Source: DAIRET01 sp036795455
Lineage (GTDB): Bacteria; Bacteroidota; Ignavibacteria; Ignavibacteriales; Ignavibacteriaceae
Direction of reading: 5' to 3'
DNA: 10,017 bases
Assembly: GCA_036795455.1 (NCBI GenBank)
Contig: DAIRET010000106.1
Location: 1-10,017 of the forward strand
Position numbers and translations under genes: made by a program. The notes beneath the pieces were generated by a model, which had not been told where the DNA came from, did no database searches, and saw nothing but the letters and a program-made list of their open reading frames with translations. Below, in pieces: positions 1-8,331 of this stretch; the stretch's first letter is position 1, and every line of letters begins with the position of its first letter.

Positions 1-1
1 A

Positions 2-46
2 GTAATAGTGATCCTGGGCGTTATTAAAATATCTGTTGTATTCTCA
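2..46 (+). other. Hydrophobic signal-peptide-like stretch out of frame with porU
   Basis: Read from base 2, the sequence encodes VIVILGVIKISVVFS, a typical signal-peptide core ending in a plausible cleavage context. The frame then meets TAA at 56-58. The porU frame, offset by one base, continues as SQQDIKITSS, the usual look of a mature N-terminus after signal peptidase cleavage. Removing one base between about 14 and 47 (for example in GGG 16-18, AAAA 26-29 or AA 46-47) joins the two frames into one exported protein. This is an inference from frame and composition. The start codon itself would lie upstream of the window. Confidence 0.45.
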
Positions 47-3000
47 ACAGGATATTAAAATAACTTCATCCGATTTCAATACTCTGATTTTTGAGTATTA
101 TCCCGCATACAGTTCCACTTCTACTATTTCAATTGATAATAAAGAGTATCTTGAAGTGGTTCTTAAAGATGGACGGTTAATAAATCCTTATGTACCCGGA
201 CATCCACAAGTGTATCAGAGAGTGATTCCAGTCGGTGTTCCCGCGGAATTCGGCAATTCTATTCAAATAATATCTTCCGAGTTTAATGAAGTTGAAGGTA
301 AACTTCCTCCAATTCCTTTAGTAATTAAAGAAGAGTTTTCGTACACGAAGAAATATGAAGAAGGAGAAAACTATTATAATTATGAAGCAAATGAAGAGCT
401 GGCAACTTTCGGTAGTTATGCTGTTTCAAGAGGGCTGCCAGTTCAGTTAATCGAAATTAACCCGATTGTATACAAACCGTTTGAAAATAGAATTCGTCTT
501 TATACCAAGATTGTTATAAGAATCAATTTTTCCGGGGGGGCTACAAATCAAATGACAAGAGTAGATGATTTTCTACAAAGTTCAGTCATTAACTTTGATG
601 TTGCAAAAAAATGGGTAAAACACCCGGTTAGTCAAGCGAAACAACAGATCAGTAATAGTGTTTTATCCACCGGGAAATGGATACGTTTTGAAGCTCCGCA
701 AGAAGGTATTTATAAAATAACAAGACAGATGCTTACTTCTATCGGTATAGACGCAAGTGTAGATCCACGGACTATCAAAATATATAATAACGGCGGCAAA
801 ACACTACCAGAAAATATTTATGCTGAGAGACCGGTTGACCTTGTTGAGAATGCTATTACTATTGTTGGAGAAGATGATGGCGTTTTTAATGACAATGACT
901 ACATTTTATTTTATGGAAGAGGAACAAGTTTCTGGGATTATAATAATACTTCCAATAGAATAGAAAGGGCATACCATCCCTACTCCAATGAGAATTATTA
1001 CTGGATTACTTACGGCGGAAATAACGGGAAAAGAATTTCAACGAAATCCTCTTTGTCGCAATCTAACCCGTTAGTGAAAACAACATCAAAAGCATTTGAG
1101 TTTTGGGATGAAGATAAAATAAACATCGGTAACAGCGGCAGGCTTTTTCTCGGAGATGATTTCTCAGCGAACATGAAAAGCCGGACTTACACAAAACTTT
1201 TAGAAGGTTTTGTTCAAGGCTCGCAAATAAACTATACTTTTAGGTTTTTAAATGCTGCTTCAAGCAGCGTTATGTTGAGGATAGAAGAGTCCGGTACTAA
1301 GATTGTTGATAGAGCATTATCGGGTATTAGCTCCGGTAGTTATATGTATGCTTACCCGTTTGATGGAACCGCTACTTACACAGGTAACCTTTCGGAGAAT
1401 AGAAGTCTATTGAAATTTACTTTCGATACTCAAATCTCAGCTGCGTATGGATATATCGACTACTATGAAATTCAATATCTTCGGGAATTAAAAACAGTCA
1501 GCGATCAAATGATTTTTTTCTCCGATAGAGAAGGAACAGTAGTTGAATACCATTTGTCCAATTTCTCATCTTCTGATGTTATGATATTCGATATATCAGA
1601 CTACTCAACGGTTAAATTGCTCTCTTCTGCTAATAGTGGTGGTAATTGTACATTTCAGGTAGATGAGCCATCAAACTCAATTTCAAAGTATTTAGCTGTT
1701 CTTCCGTCAAAGTTTAAAACGCCTGTAAATTTTACGGAAATGAAGAATCAAAATTTGCGTGCAACTTCGCCGGGAGCAAAGCATATCATTATAACGCACA
1801 AAAATTTTATCGAACAGGCAGAAAGATTGAGAACATACAGAGAAAATCAGGCTCCGGCACCAATGACCTCTCTTGTATTCAATGTTGATGATATTTTTAA
1901 TGAATTCTCCGGTGGTGTAAGAGATGTTTCAGGAATCAGGGATTTTCTAAAATATGCGTACGATAATTGGCAGATTCGTCCCGAATACGTTTTAATGTTC
2001 GGCGATGGAGATTATGATTATAGGAATATCGAAGGTAACAATTTAAACTTTGTTATTCCGTACGAAACTTTAAATTCATACAGTGAGCTCTACTCTTACT
2101 GTATGGATGATTACTTTGCCAGTGTTGATGGAAATGATATGGCGATTGATATTGCAATAGGTAGAATTAATATCCAGTCAATTACCGACGCAATAAATGC
2201 TGTGGACAAAATAATCAAGTACGAGACAAATTCCGATCTCGGAAGCTGGAGGAACTTAATTACATTGGTTGCAGATGATCAATTAACATCTACCGGGTAT
2301 GATTCTGCTGAAAATAATGTACAATCAGAAAATCTGTCGGCTTTGATTCCCTCAGAATTCGATCAAAATAAAATATATCTTGCTACTTACCCTACTGTTC
2401 AAACAAGTGTCGGAAGAAGGAAACCGGCAGTTAATCAAGCAATTGTTGATGCAATAAATGACGGCACATTGATTTTGAATTTTATAGGACATGGCAGCCC
2501 CGATTTGTGGACTCACGAACAGGTCTTTGTAAAAAGTGTTACTATTCCTCAGCTTGTTAATAACGATTATGTTTTTATAACCGCCGCTACTTGTGATTTC
2601 GGATATTATGATAGCCCGAATTTACAGAGTGCAACGGAAGAGTTGTTGCTTAAAGGGAATTCCGGTGCTATTGGATTGTTTACTGCTGTTCGACCTGTAT
2701 TTTCAACAACGAATTATCTTATTACAAGTGAGTTTTATTCAAATTTATTAAGATTGTCGAGAGATTCTCTTTCTTTACCTGTTTCAATTGGGCAAGCATA
2801 TTCGAAAACAAGAGAACTCTATTATTCTTCTGAAAATCTCAAATTTTGTTTATTTGGTGATCCGGCTATCAAATTATCTATGCCGCGTTATAATGCAACT
2901 ATTGACACAATAAATGGAACCGCATTAACTTCTGATATTCAATTAAGTGCTCTCGGTAAAGTTAATATCAAAGGTGTAGTAAGAAAACCGGACGGCAGTA

Positions 3001-3956
3001 AATGGAACGATTTTAATGGTGAAGGAACAATAACGGTGTTTGATTCGGAGCGGTCTTTGCCGGTTCCTGAAGTATATTCTACATTCACAATGAAGATACA
3101 GGGTGGAATTATTTTCAGAGGTAGAATTTCTGTAATAAACGGCGAGTTCTCTACCGAATTCATTGTTCCTAAAGATATTTCTTATGAAAATAAAAACGGG
3201 AAGATCGTATTCTATTTTCATAATCTGCAAAACGATGGAATCGGTTTTACAAACAAAGTGGTCGTAGGAGGTACCGATACATCTGTTGTGAATGACGGTA
3301 ATGGGCCGGACATTGATATTTATTTCGATGACCTTGATAATGCAGGTGGTTATCTTATTAATCCGAACTCAACTTTATTAGTTGACTTATTCGATGATAC
3401 AGGGCTTAATACAACTGGGGTTGGCGTAGGGCACAAACTTGAAGCAGTATTAAATGATAATGAAGTTAAACCTGTTGATCTAACAAATTACTTTACAGGT
3501 GATCTTGATTCGGGTGGTAAATCCGGTAAGGTCAGATATAAATTCAGTAACCTTGAATCAGGTGAACATAAAATTACAATTAAAGCGTGGGATGTTTTCA
3601 ATAACCTCTCTACTCAAAATGCTTTCTTTAAAGTTGTTGATGACGGTAAAATGGTAATTGACAATGTTATGAACTACCCGAACCCGTTTTCATCAAGTAC
3701 GGTGTTTACGTTTCAGCATAACATTAACAGACCTATAAATGTAAAGATACGCATATTTACAATTGCAGGAAGGTTGATACAGGAAATTGAAAGCTTTGGT
3801 TTGAGTTCCGACCGTTTTGTTAAAATTGATTGGGATGGACGGGATAGAGACGGAAACATATTAGCTAACGGAACTTACCTTTACAAGTTGATTGTTGAAT
3901 CCCTTGATGGAGAATACAATGAATCAGTACTTGGAAAACTTGCTGTGATTAGGTGA
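36..3956 (+). CDS. porU: Type IX secretion system sortase PorU (C25 gingipain-like cysteine protease), 5' end uncertain
   Basis: PorU is the cell-surface protease that cleaves C-terminal sorting domains from T9SS cargo and links the cargo to the outer-membrane surface. About 1306 residues are readable, somewhat longer than P. gingivalis PorU (about 1160). The N-terminal part (about 1-580) looks like the PorU/C25 N-terminal beta region. The C25 domain runs from about residue 583 to 947: FGDGD at 655-659, His819 in the GHGS motif, Cys853 in AATCDF, and FGDPAIKL closing it. His and Cys are 34 residues apart, close to the spacing of 33 in gingipains and PorU. The C-terminus has a YPNPF motif at 1214-1218 and an FlgD-like beta fold, which is a T9SS type A sorting domain. 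porV follows directly, as in P. gingivalis. Start: TTG at 36 is only the first permitted codon. It has no ribosome binding site and gives no signal peptide, which an exported PorU needs. An in-frame TGA at 9-11 blocks further extension, so an indel near 14-47 is likely. Identity is firm and the start is not. Confidence 0.9.
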   Translation: MYSQQDIKITSSDFNTLIFEYYPAYSSTSTISIDNKEYLEVVLKDGRLINPYVPGHPQVYQRVIPVGVPAEFGNSIQIISSEFNEVEGKLPPIPLVIKEEFSYTKKYEEGENYYNYEANEELATFGSYAVSRGLPVQLIEINPIVYKPFENRIRLYTKIVIRINFSGGATNQMTRVDDFLQSSVINFDVAKKWVKHPVSQAKQQISNSVLSTGKWIRFEAPQEGIYKITRQMLTSIGIDASVDPRTIKIYNNGGKTLPENIYAERPVDLVENAITIVGEDDGVFNDNDYILFYGRGTSFWDYNNTSNRIERAYHPYSNENYYWITYGGNNGKRISTKSSLSQSNPLVKTTSKAFEFWDEDKINIGNSGRLFLGDDFSANMKSRTYTKLLEGFVQGSQINYTFRFLNAASSSVMLRIEESGTKIVDRALSGISSGSYMYAYPFDGTATYTGNLSENRSLLKFTFDTQISAAYGYIDYYEIQYLRELKTVSDQMIFFSDREGTVVEYHLSNFSSSDVMIFDISDYSTVKLLSSANSGGNCTFQVDEPSNSISKYLAVLPSKFKTPVNFTEMKNQNLRATSPGAKHIIITHKNFIEQAERLRTYRENQAPAPMTSLVFNVDDIFNEFSGGVRDVSGIRDFLKYAYDNWQIRPEYVLMFGDGDYDYRNIEGNNLNFVIPYETLNSYSELYSYCMDDYFASVDGNDMAIDIAIGRINIQSITDAINAVDKIIKYETNSDLGSWRNLITLVADDQLTSTGYDSAENNVQSENLSALIPSEFDQNKIYLATYPTVQTSVGRRKPAVNQAIVDAINDGTLILNFIGHGSPDLWTHEQVFVKSVTIPQLVNNDYVFITAATCDFGYYDSPNLQSATEELLLKGNSGAIGLFTAVRPVFSTTNYLITSEFYSNLLRLSRDSLSLPVSIGQAYSKTRELYYSSENLKFCLFGDPAIKLSMPRYNATIDTINGTALTSDIQLSALGKVNIKGVVRKPDGSKWNDFNGEGTITVFDSERSLPVPEVYSTFTMKIQGGIIFRGRISVINGEFSTEFIVPKDISYENKNGKIVFYFHNLQNDGIGFTNKVVVGGTDTSVVNDGNGPDIDIYFDDLDNAGGYLINPNSTLLVDLFDDTGLNTTGVGVGHKLEAVLNDNEVKPVDLTNYFTGDLDSGGKSGKVRYKFSNLESGEHKITIKAWDVFNNLSTQNAFFKVVDDGKMVIDNVMNYPNPFSSSTVFTFQHNINRPINVKIRIFTIAGRLIQEIESFGLSSDRFVKIDWDGRDRDGNILANGTYLYKLIVESLDGEYNESVLGKLAVIR

Positions 3957-3973
3957 TGTAGCTTAAAAATATC

Positions 3974-3991
3974 ATTTCCGGACAGGGAAAT
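3974..3991 (+). terminator. Small hairpin between porU and porV, possible weak terminator or processing site
   Basis: ATTTCC and GGAAAT form a perfect 6-bp stem around the loop GGACAG, 18 bases after the porU stop. The run that follows (TATTTAATATCTT) is T-rich but not an uninterrupted T-tract. The stem is short with only two G-C pairs, so strong intrinsic termination is unlikely. It could reduce read-through or mark an mRNA processing point between the two genes. Confidence 0.25.
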
Positions 3992-4051
3992 ATTTAATAT
4001 CTTAGTATGCGAAAAAATAAGTTTTAATAAACAATAACAAAATATCACGTT

Positions 4052-4056
4052 GGAGG
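4052..4056 (+). promoter_or_regulatory. Strong Shine-Dalgarno site of porV
   Basis: GGAGG lies 8 bases before the ATG at 4065, the ideal spacing for ribosome binding. It fixes the porV start. It also contrasts with the following genes, whose sites are weaker, which suggests that PorV is made in larger amounts, as expected for an abundant shuttle protein. Confidence 0.85.
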
Positions 4057-4064
4057 TATCGTAA

Positions 4065-5225
4065 ATGAAGTTGATGAAATGCCTATTAATATTTTCATTT
4101 GTATTGATAGGATTAAATAGTAATATTTATGGACAAGGTGGTCAAGCTGCCGTTCCATTCCTGCTTTTAGCCCCTGATTCAAGAGGTGGTGCAATCGGAG
4201 AGTCAGGTACCGGTCTTGCAGATAATTCTTCTGCTATTTTTTGGAACCCGGCTGGTATCGCTTTTTTAACCGGACAGGAAGTCAGTATTACGCATAGTAA
4301 TTGGTTGCCGCAATTCAACCTTGATCTTTTTTATGATTACCTCACTTATAGAAATTATATTGAAGAGATAAACGGAAGCGTTACCGCAAGTATTACATAT
4401 ATGAATTACGGCGAGTTTGTCCGTACTCTTGATTCACCGGACCCGCTCGGTACTTTTAGAGCATTCGATGCAGCTGTTACAGTCGGTTATGCTACTAAAG
4501 TACATTCCGACTGGGGACTTGGTTTAAATTTTAGAGTAATTCACAGTAATCTATCGGATGAACCTGTTGGTCAGGAAAAAGGTTCCGGTGTTGCTACTAC
4601 AGTAAGTTTTGACGTTGGAGCAATGTGGAGACCTTCTACATTGGTTCTTCCATTTATTGATGAGGATATCGGGAACCAACTTAGTATAGGTATGAACTTG
4701 AGTAATCTTGGTCCAAAGATTTTTTACATCGATAAAGCACAGGCAGACCCGATTCCGACAAACTTGAGACTCGGTTTTGCTTACCAGATTTTCTCGGATG
4801 AATACAATTCACTTACATATACGCTTGATTTCAGTAAACTGCTTGTGTCAAGGGATACAACCGGTAAGAGCGATGATTTCTATAAAGCTTTGTTTACTTC
4901 ATGGTCAAACAGGTCGTTCAGTGAAGAAATAAGAGACGTTGTTACCTCAATGGGATTAGAATACTGGTACGGACAACCGGGCGATTTTCTTTTCGCAATC
5001 CGCTCAGGTTTCTTCTATGAAGACCCATCATTCGGAAATCGTAAATTCATGACACTGGGTGCAGGTATCCGTTATGATATTTACGGGTTCGACTTTAGTT
5101 ATATTACAACATCTGTATTTAAAGATGGAGAAAAACATCCGCTTGATGATACTTTAAGATTTACATTTCTTGTCGGATGGGGCGGAACACCCGAATCAAC
5201 CAGGGGCTTACCAAGAGGAATTTAA
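4065..5225 (+). CDS. porV: Type IX secretion system outer membrane protein PorV
   Basis: PorV (LptO) is a FadL-like outer-membrane beta-barrel. It collects cargo at the T9SS translocon by its sorting domain and brings it to the sortase PorU as part of the attachment complex. The 386-residue product is close to P. gingivalis PorV (about 390). Residues 1-23 are a signal peptide ending in IYG before Gln24. The family signature follows directly: FLLLAPDSRGGAIGE (32-46), then GLADNSSAIFWNPAGIAF (50-67). The rest alternates polar and hydrophobic residues as in a barrel, and the final strand is near RFTFLVGWGG, followed by a short polar tail of about 12 residues. The tail codons AGA GGA double as the ribosome binding site of the next gene. 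Position directly after porU matches the P. gingivalis arrangement. The family also contains PorQ, but length, signature and the neighbouring porU favour PorV. Confidence 0.9.
   Translation: MKLMKCLLIFSFVLIGLNSNIYGQGGQAAVPFLLLAPDSRGGAIGESGTGLADNSSAIFWNPAGIAFLTGQEVSITHSNWLPQFNLDLFYDYLTYRNYIEEINGSVTASITYMNYGEFVRTLDSPDPLGTFRAFDAAVTVGYATKVHSDWGLGLNFRVIHSNLSDEPVGQEKGSGVATTVSFDVGAMWRPSTLVLPFIDEDIGNQLSIGMNLSNLGPKIFYIDKAQADPIPTNLRLGFAYQIFSDEYNSLTYTLDFSKLLVSRDTTGKSDDFYKALFTSWSNRSFSEEIRDVVTSMGLEYWYGQPGDFLFAIRSGFFYEDPSFGNRKFMTLGAGIRYDIYGFDFSYITTSVFKDGEKHPLDDTLRFTFLVGWGGTPESTRGLPRGI
5214..5220 (+). promoter_or_regulatory. Ribosome binding site of the M6-like gene, inside the end of porV
   Basis: AGAGGAA lies 10 bases before the ATG at 5231 and within the last porV codons. 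It decides the start of the next gene: the in-frame ATG at 5177 lies well inside porV and would put 18 polar residues before the signal peptide. The overlap suggests that translation of the two genes is coupled. Confidence 0.7.
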
Positions 5226-5230
5226 TTTTA

Positions 5231-8200
5231 ATGAATTATAAATCGCTTTTTATTGCAGCTTTATTTTTGGGCAGTCTTTCTGCCCAAAATTTTTCACCCA
5301 ATATTTCATCTTATAATCCCAATAGTTTTTATGCTTCAAGTAACGATACATTGAAACTACTTGCGGTTATGGTTGAATTTCAGACAGATGATGACCAGAC
5401 AACTGTAGGAGACGGTAAATTCAATTCTATTTACACCTCTACATTTGCAACCGATACTTCGATACTTGACCCGATGCCTCATAATAAAGAGTACTTCGAG
5501 GCTCATTTGGAATTCGCAAGAAACTATTATAAGAAGATATCGAACGGTAAACTTTTAGTCGATTATTATATCTTACCCTCGGTTATTACGGTCTCTAAAA
5601 CAATTAAAAACTATTCACCGCCGATGAAATCAACCGACTTTACTCCGATGGCTGAATTAGTAAAAGAAGTATGGGAATTAGCTGCTGCATCAAATGCCGG
5701 TTTTGATTTTTCTTCGTATTCGTTGTTTACAATTTTTCATGCGGGAGTAGGAAGAGATATATCACTCCCGGGCAGTCTCGGCAATGAAAGGGATATTCCC
5801 TCTCTCTATCTTAGCTTAAATTCCTTAAAAGAATTTCTCGGAGAAACTTTTGATGGAATACCCGTGAACAACAATTTTAAAATTACTAACAGCATGATAC
5901 TACCGCAGACAAATAACAGGGAGCTATCATCATACGGAAATAAGTATCTATTTGAAGTTACCATTAACGGTCTTATTGCTGCGAATATTGCCAGCCATTT
6001 AGGAGTACCGGATTTATTCAATACAAATACAGGATTAAGTGCAATTGGTCGTATGGGATTAATGGACGGGCAGTCGATTTTTGCTTATAACGGTGCTTTT
6101 CCGCCGGAGCCTTCTGCATGGGAGAAACTTTTTTTAAGCGATAAACTCGGATGGAACCTACCGCTTCCGCAGCTTTCACCGGGAAGTTATACGGTATCTT
6201 TGGTTACAAAAGAAGCCGCTTCGGCTATTGATACTGTCTTTTTGAAAATCCCTATCAACCCGAATGAATACTTCTTGCTCGAAAACAGGAATAGAGACAC
6301 AAACAAAGACGGATGTTATGTTACAATCTGGAATAATGGAAATAGATATAAGAAATTCTTCCCGAAAGATAGCACCGGTTTTTATAGTTATGATACTGAA
6401 GTGCTACAGGGTGTCGTTATTGATGTAGACGAATTTGATTGGGCTACTCCCGGAAACGGTATTCTTATCTGGCATATTGATGATGCAGTTATTAATGAAA
6501 AGTTAGCTGCTAATAAAATAAACACGGATAAAAGCCATCGCGGTGTAAATCTTGAAGAAGCAGATGGCATTCAAGACATCGGTGAAGAATTCACAACGAT
6601 TTTCGGAGACGTTGTTATCGGTGAAGGTTCGGAAGAAGATTTTTGGTTTTCTTCAAATGAAGCAACAATCTATAAAAAGAATGGTAACAGTTTCTCACTT
6701 ACAACCCGCCCTAACACGAAATCAAATTTCGGGGCAAATAGTTTAATTAGCTTTTCCGATTTCTCAGACTCTGCCAATGTAATGACATTCAAAATAAGCT
6801 GGGGTGATTCAGTTGTAAAACCGTTACTTTACAAGCATCTTCCGCTTACTTCAACGAATAACTCGGTTTTTGTTTCAACCGGTCAGAATGATTACAGCTA
6901 TCTTGTGAAGTCGGGTAATATGCTGAATAAATATGATAAAACAGGCAGCTTTGTTTATTCGTTACCAGTTTTTTCAAAGTTTAATCCATCGATTCTTTTT
7001 TCAAGTTCGATAGAATTTATAGCCGGAGTAATTGACTCTACTTTAAATGTTCGAATGGATGATGGTACGTCATCATTTTTAGCTTCAATTAATACGGGAA
7101 GCGGAATTACAACACAACCCGTATTTGTAAACCCGCCTACAGAGCAAAACAGTATTATTTTCGGTACTGATGATGGTAAACTAAAGTTTTATTCAACCGG
7201 GTTTTTACCTTCGGGCAATCCGGTTTTACAGAAGGTAGATAGTACGTTAAATGGATGGATAATACGTAAGATTGCTGCCGAACATCCATTCTATGCTGTG
7301 ATTGCTGAAGAACCGTCCGCCGGTGGAGCAATAAAAAATTATAAATACTATAACAGCGATGGGTACTCCGTATCATTTAGCGGGATTCTACTTGATTTTG
7401 CTTTAACAAAGAACAGCAGTGGGAATTATTTAGGTGTAGTCCTACTTGAAGGAGATAAATTCCTAATTCTGAAAAACAATGAAATAGACAACCAGTTTAC
7501 AGCCCATTCTACTTCAGGGGTAAAATCATTTTCCTTAGCCGACTTGAAGAATGATGGAGAGAACTATATTATTTTTACTTCAGGTTACACAATTGATGCT
7601 GTTAATATTAACGGAAGCCGGGCTGATAATTTCCCGTTTGAAGACCCGAACAGAGTTGAATTTACTTCAAAACCGGTTGCCGCAGATTTTGAGGGAGATA
7701 ACAAAGCAGAGATTATTGCATCAACTGTAGATGGTAGAATTTTCGCTATTGACGGTGGGACAGGTAAAGTAATCAACAGTTTTCCCGTATCAATAGGAAC
7801 AAAGATTAATCATTCGCCATTCTTTTTCCTGGAAGATAAAAAAGTTTCTTTAACTGCTATTGATGAGAAAGCGAATCTGGCTTCATGGAACATCGGTTTA
7901 ACCGAAGGGAAATTAATATGGAACGGTGAATATGGTTCAGTAATGAATTCAAATTATCTTGGTACTGCACTTTCATTAAACCGTCAGACTAATTTCTTCC
8001 CGGTTGAAAGGGCTTACAATTATCCCAATCCTGTGTACGAAGGGAAGACGTTTATCCGGTATTACGTATCGGAGGATTCGAAGATAAATATAAAAATCTT
8101 TGACCTTGCCGGCGATTATGTTGCCGAACTAAACAACGAAGCTTACGGCGGTATGGATAACGAAACTATTTGGGATGTCTCCGGTATTCAGAGTGGTGTT

Positions 8201-8278
8201 TATCTTGCAAGAATTGAAGCTGTATCCAACAGCGGTAAAACAGAAAGCACAATAATAAAAATTGCAGTGGTTAAATAG
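5231..8278 (+). CDS. Secreted M6 metalloprotease-like protein with lost zinc site and T9SS sorting domain
   Basis: The 1015-residue product starts with a signal peptide (1-18, cut after LSA before Gln19). Residues about 41-450 match the M6 (immune inhibitor A-like) domain in order: LLAVMVEF (43-50), NYYKKISNGKLLVDY (98-112), FHAGVGRD (170-177), LGVPDLF (257-263), an IGRMGLMDG segment, EPSAWEKLFL (293-302), EYFLLENRN (346-354), GILIWHID (410-417) and LEEADG (441-446). Where active M6 enzymes have HExGH just before LGLPDLY, this protein has A251-N-I-A-S255. Both zinc histidines and the catalytic Glu are gone, and only the Asp (261) position is kept. No other HExxH occurs. Two FG-GAP/VCBS-like repeats begin near Asp771 and Asp819. 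A type A sorting domain with YPNP at 931-934 ends the protein, so it should be exported by T9SS and processed by PorU. It follows porV by 5 bases and is likely cotranscribed. It probably acts as a binding or structural surface protein, but its ligand is unknown. Confidence 0.85.
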   Translation: MNYKSLFIAALFLGSLSAQNFSPNISSYNPNSFYASSNDTLKLLAVMVEFQTDDDQTTVGDGKFNSIYTSTFATDTSILDPMPHNKEYFEAHLEFARNYYKKISNGKLLVDYYILPSVITVSKTIKNYSPPMKSTDFTPMAELVKEVWELAAASNAGFDFSSYSLFTIFHAGVGRDISLPGSLGNERDIPSLYLSLNSLKEFLGETFDGIPVNNNFKITNSMILPQTNNRELSSYGNKYLFEVTINGLIAANIASHLGVPDLFNTNTGLSAIGRMGLMDGQSIFAYNGAFPPEPSAWEKLFLSDKLGWNLPLPQLSPGSYTVSLVTKEAASAIDTVFLKIPINPNEYFLLENRNRDTNKDGCYVTIWNNGNRYKKFFPKDSTGFYSYDTEVLQGVVIDVDEFDWATPGNGILIWHIDDAVINEKLAANKINTDKSHRGVNLEEADGIQDIGEEFTTIFGDVVIGEGSEEDFWFSSNEATIYKKNGNSFSLTTRPNTKSNFGANSLISFSDFSDSANVMTFKISWGDSVVKPLLYKHLPLTSTNNSVFVSTGQNDYSYLVKSGNMLNKYDKTGSFVYSLPVFSKFNPSILFSSSIEFIAGVIDSTLNVRMDDGTSSFLASINTGSGITTQPVFVNPPTEQNSIIFGTDDGKLKFYSTGFLPSGNPVLQKVDSTLNGWIIRKIAAEHPFYAVIAEEPSAGGAIKNYKYYNSDGYSVSFSGILLDFALTKNSSGNYLGVVLLEGDKFLILKNNEIDNQFTAHSTSGVKSFSLADLKNDGENYIIFTSGYTIDAVNINGSRADNFPFEDPNRVEFTSKPVAADFEGDNKAEIIASTVDGRIFAIDGGTGKVINSFPVSIGTKINHSPFFFLEDKKVSLTAIDEKANLASWNIGLTEGKLIWNGEYGSVMNSNYLGTALSLNRQTNFFPVERAYNYPNPVYEGKTFIRYYVSEDSKINIKIFDLAGDYVAELNNEAYGGMDNETIWDVSGIQSGVYLARIEAVSNSGKTESTIIKIAVVK

Positions 8279-8331
8279 TTATTGTTCTTCAATATCAAGA
8301 ATCTTCAAACCTGGAAAGAATTGACTTAAGC

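Noticed and set aside
2939..3230. Two antisense open frames opposite porU.
   Set aside because: They overlap each other and lie within a strongly supported coding region. They have no recognisable domain and are shadows of the + strand gene.
5177..5230. An earlier in-frame ATG for the M6-like gene at 5177, overlapping the end of porV.
   Set aside because: It would add 18 polar residues in front of a clean signal peptide and has no ribosome binding site. The ATG at 5231 has AGAGGAA at good spacing.
6552..6746. A short + strand open frame inside the M6-like gene in another frame.
   Set aside because: It is fully nested in a well-supported gene, with no ribosome binding site or recognisable feature.
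8285..8301. TTCTT/AAGAA inverted repeat just after the M6-like gene, considered as a terminator.
   Set aside because: The stem is only 5 bp, almost all A-T, and has no T-tract after it, so it is not distinguishable from chance in AT-rich DNA.
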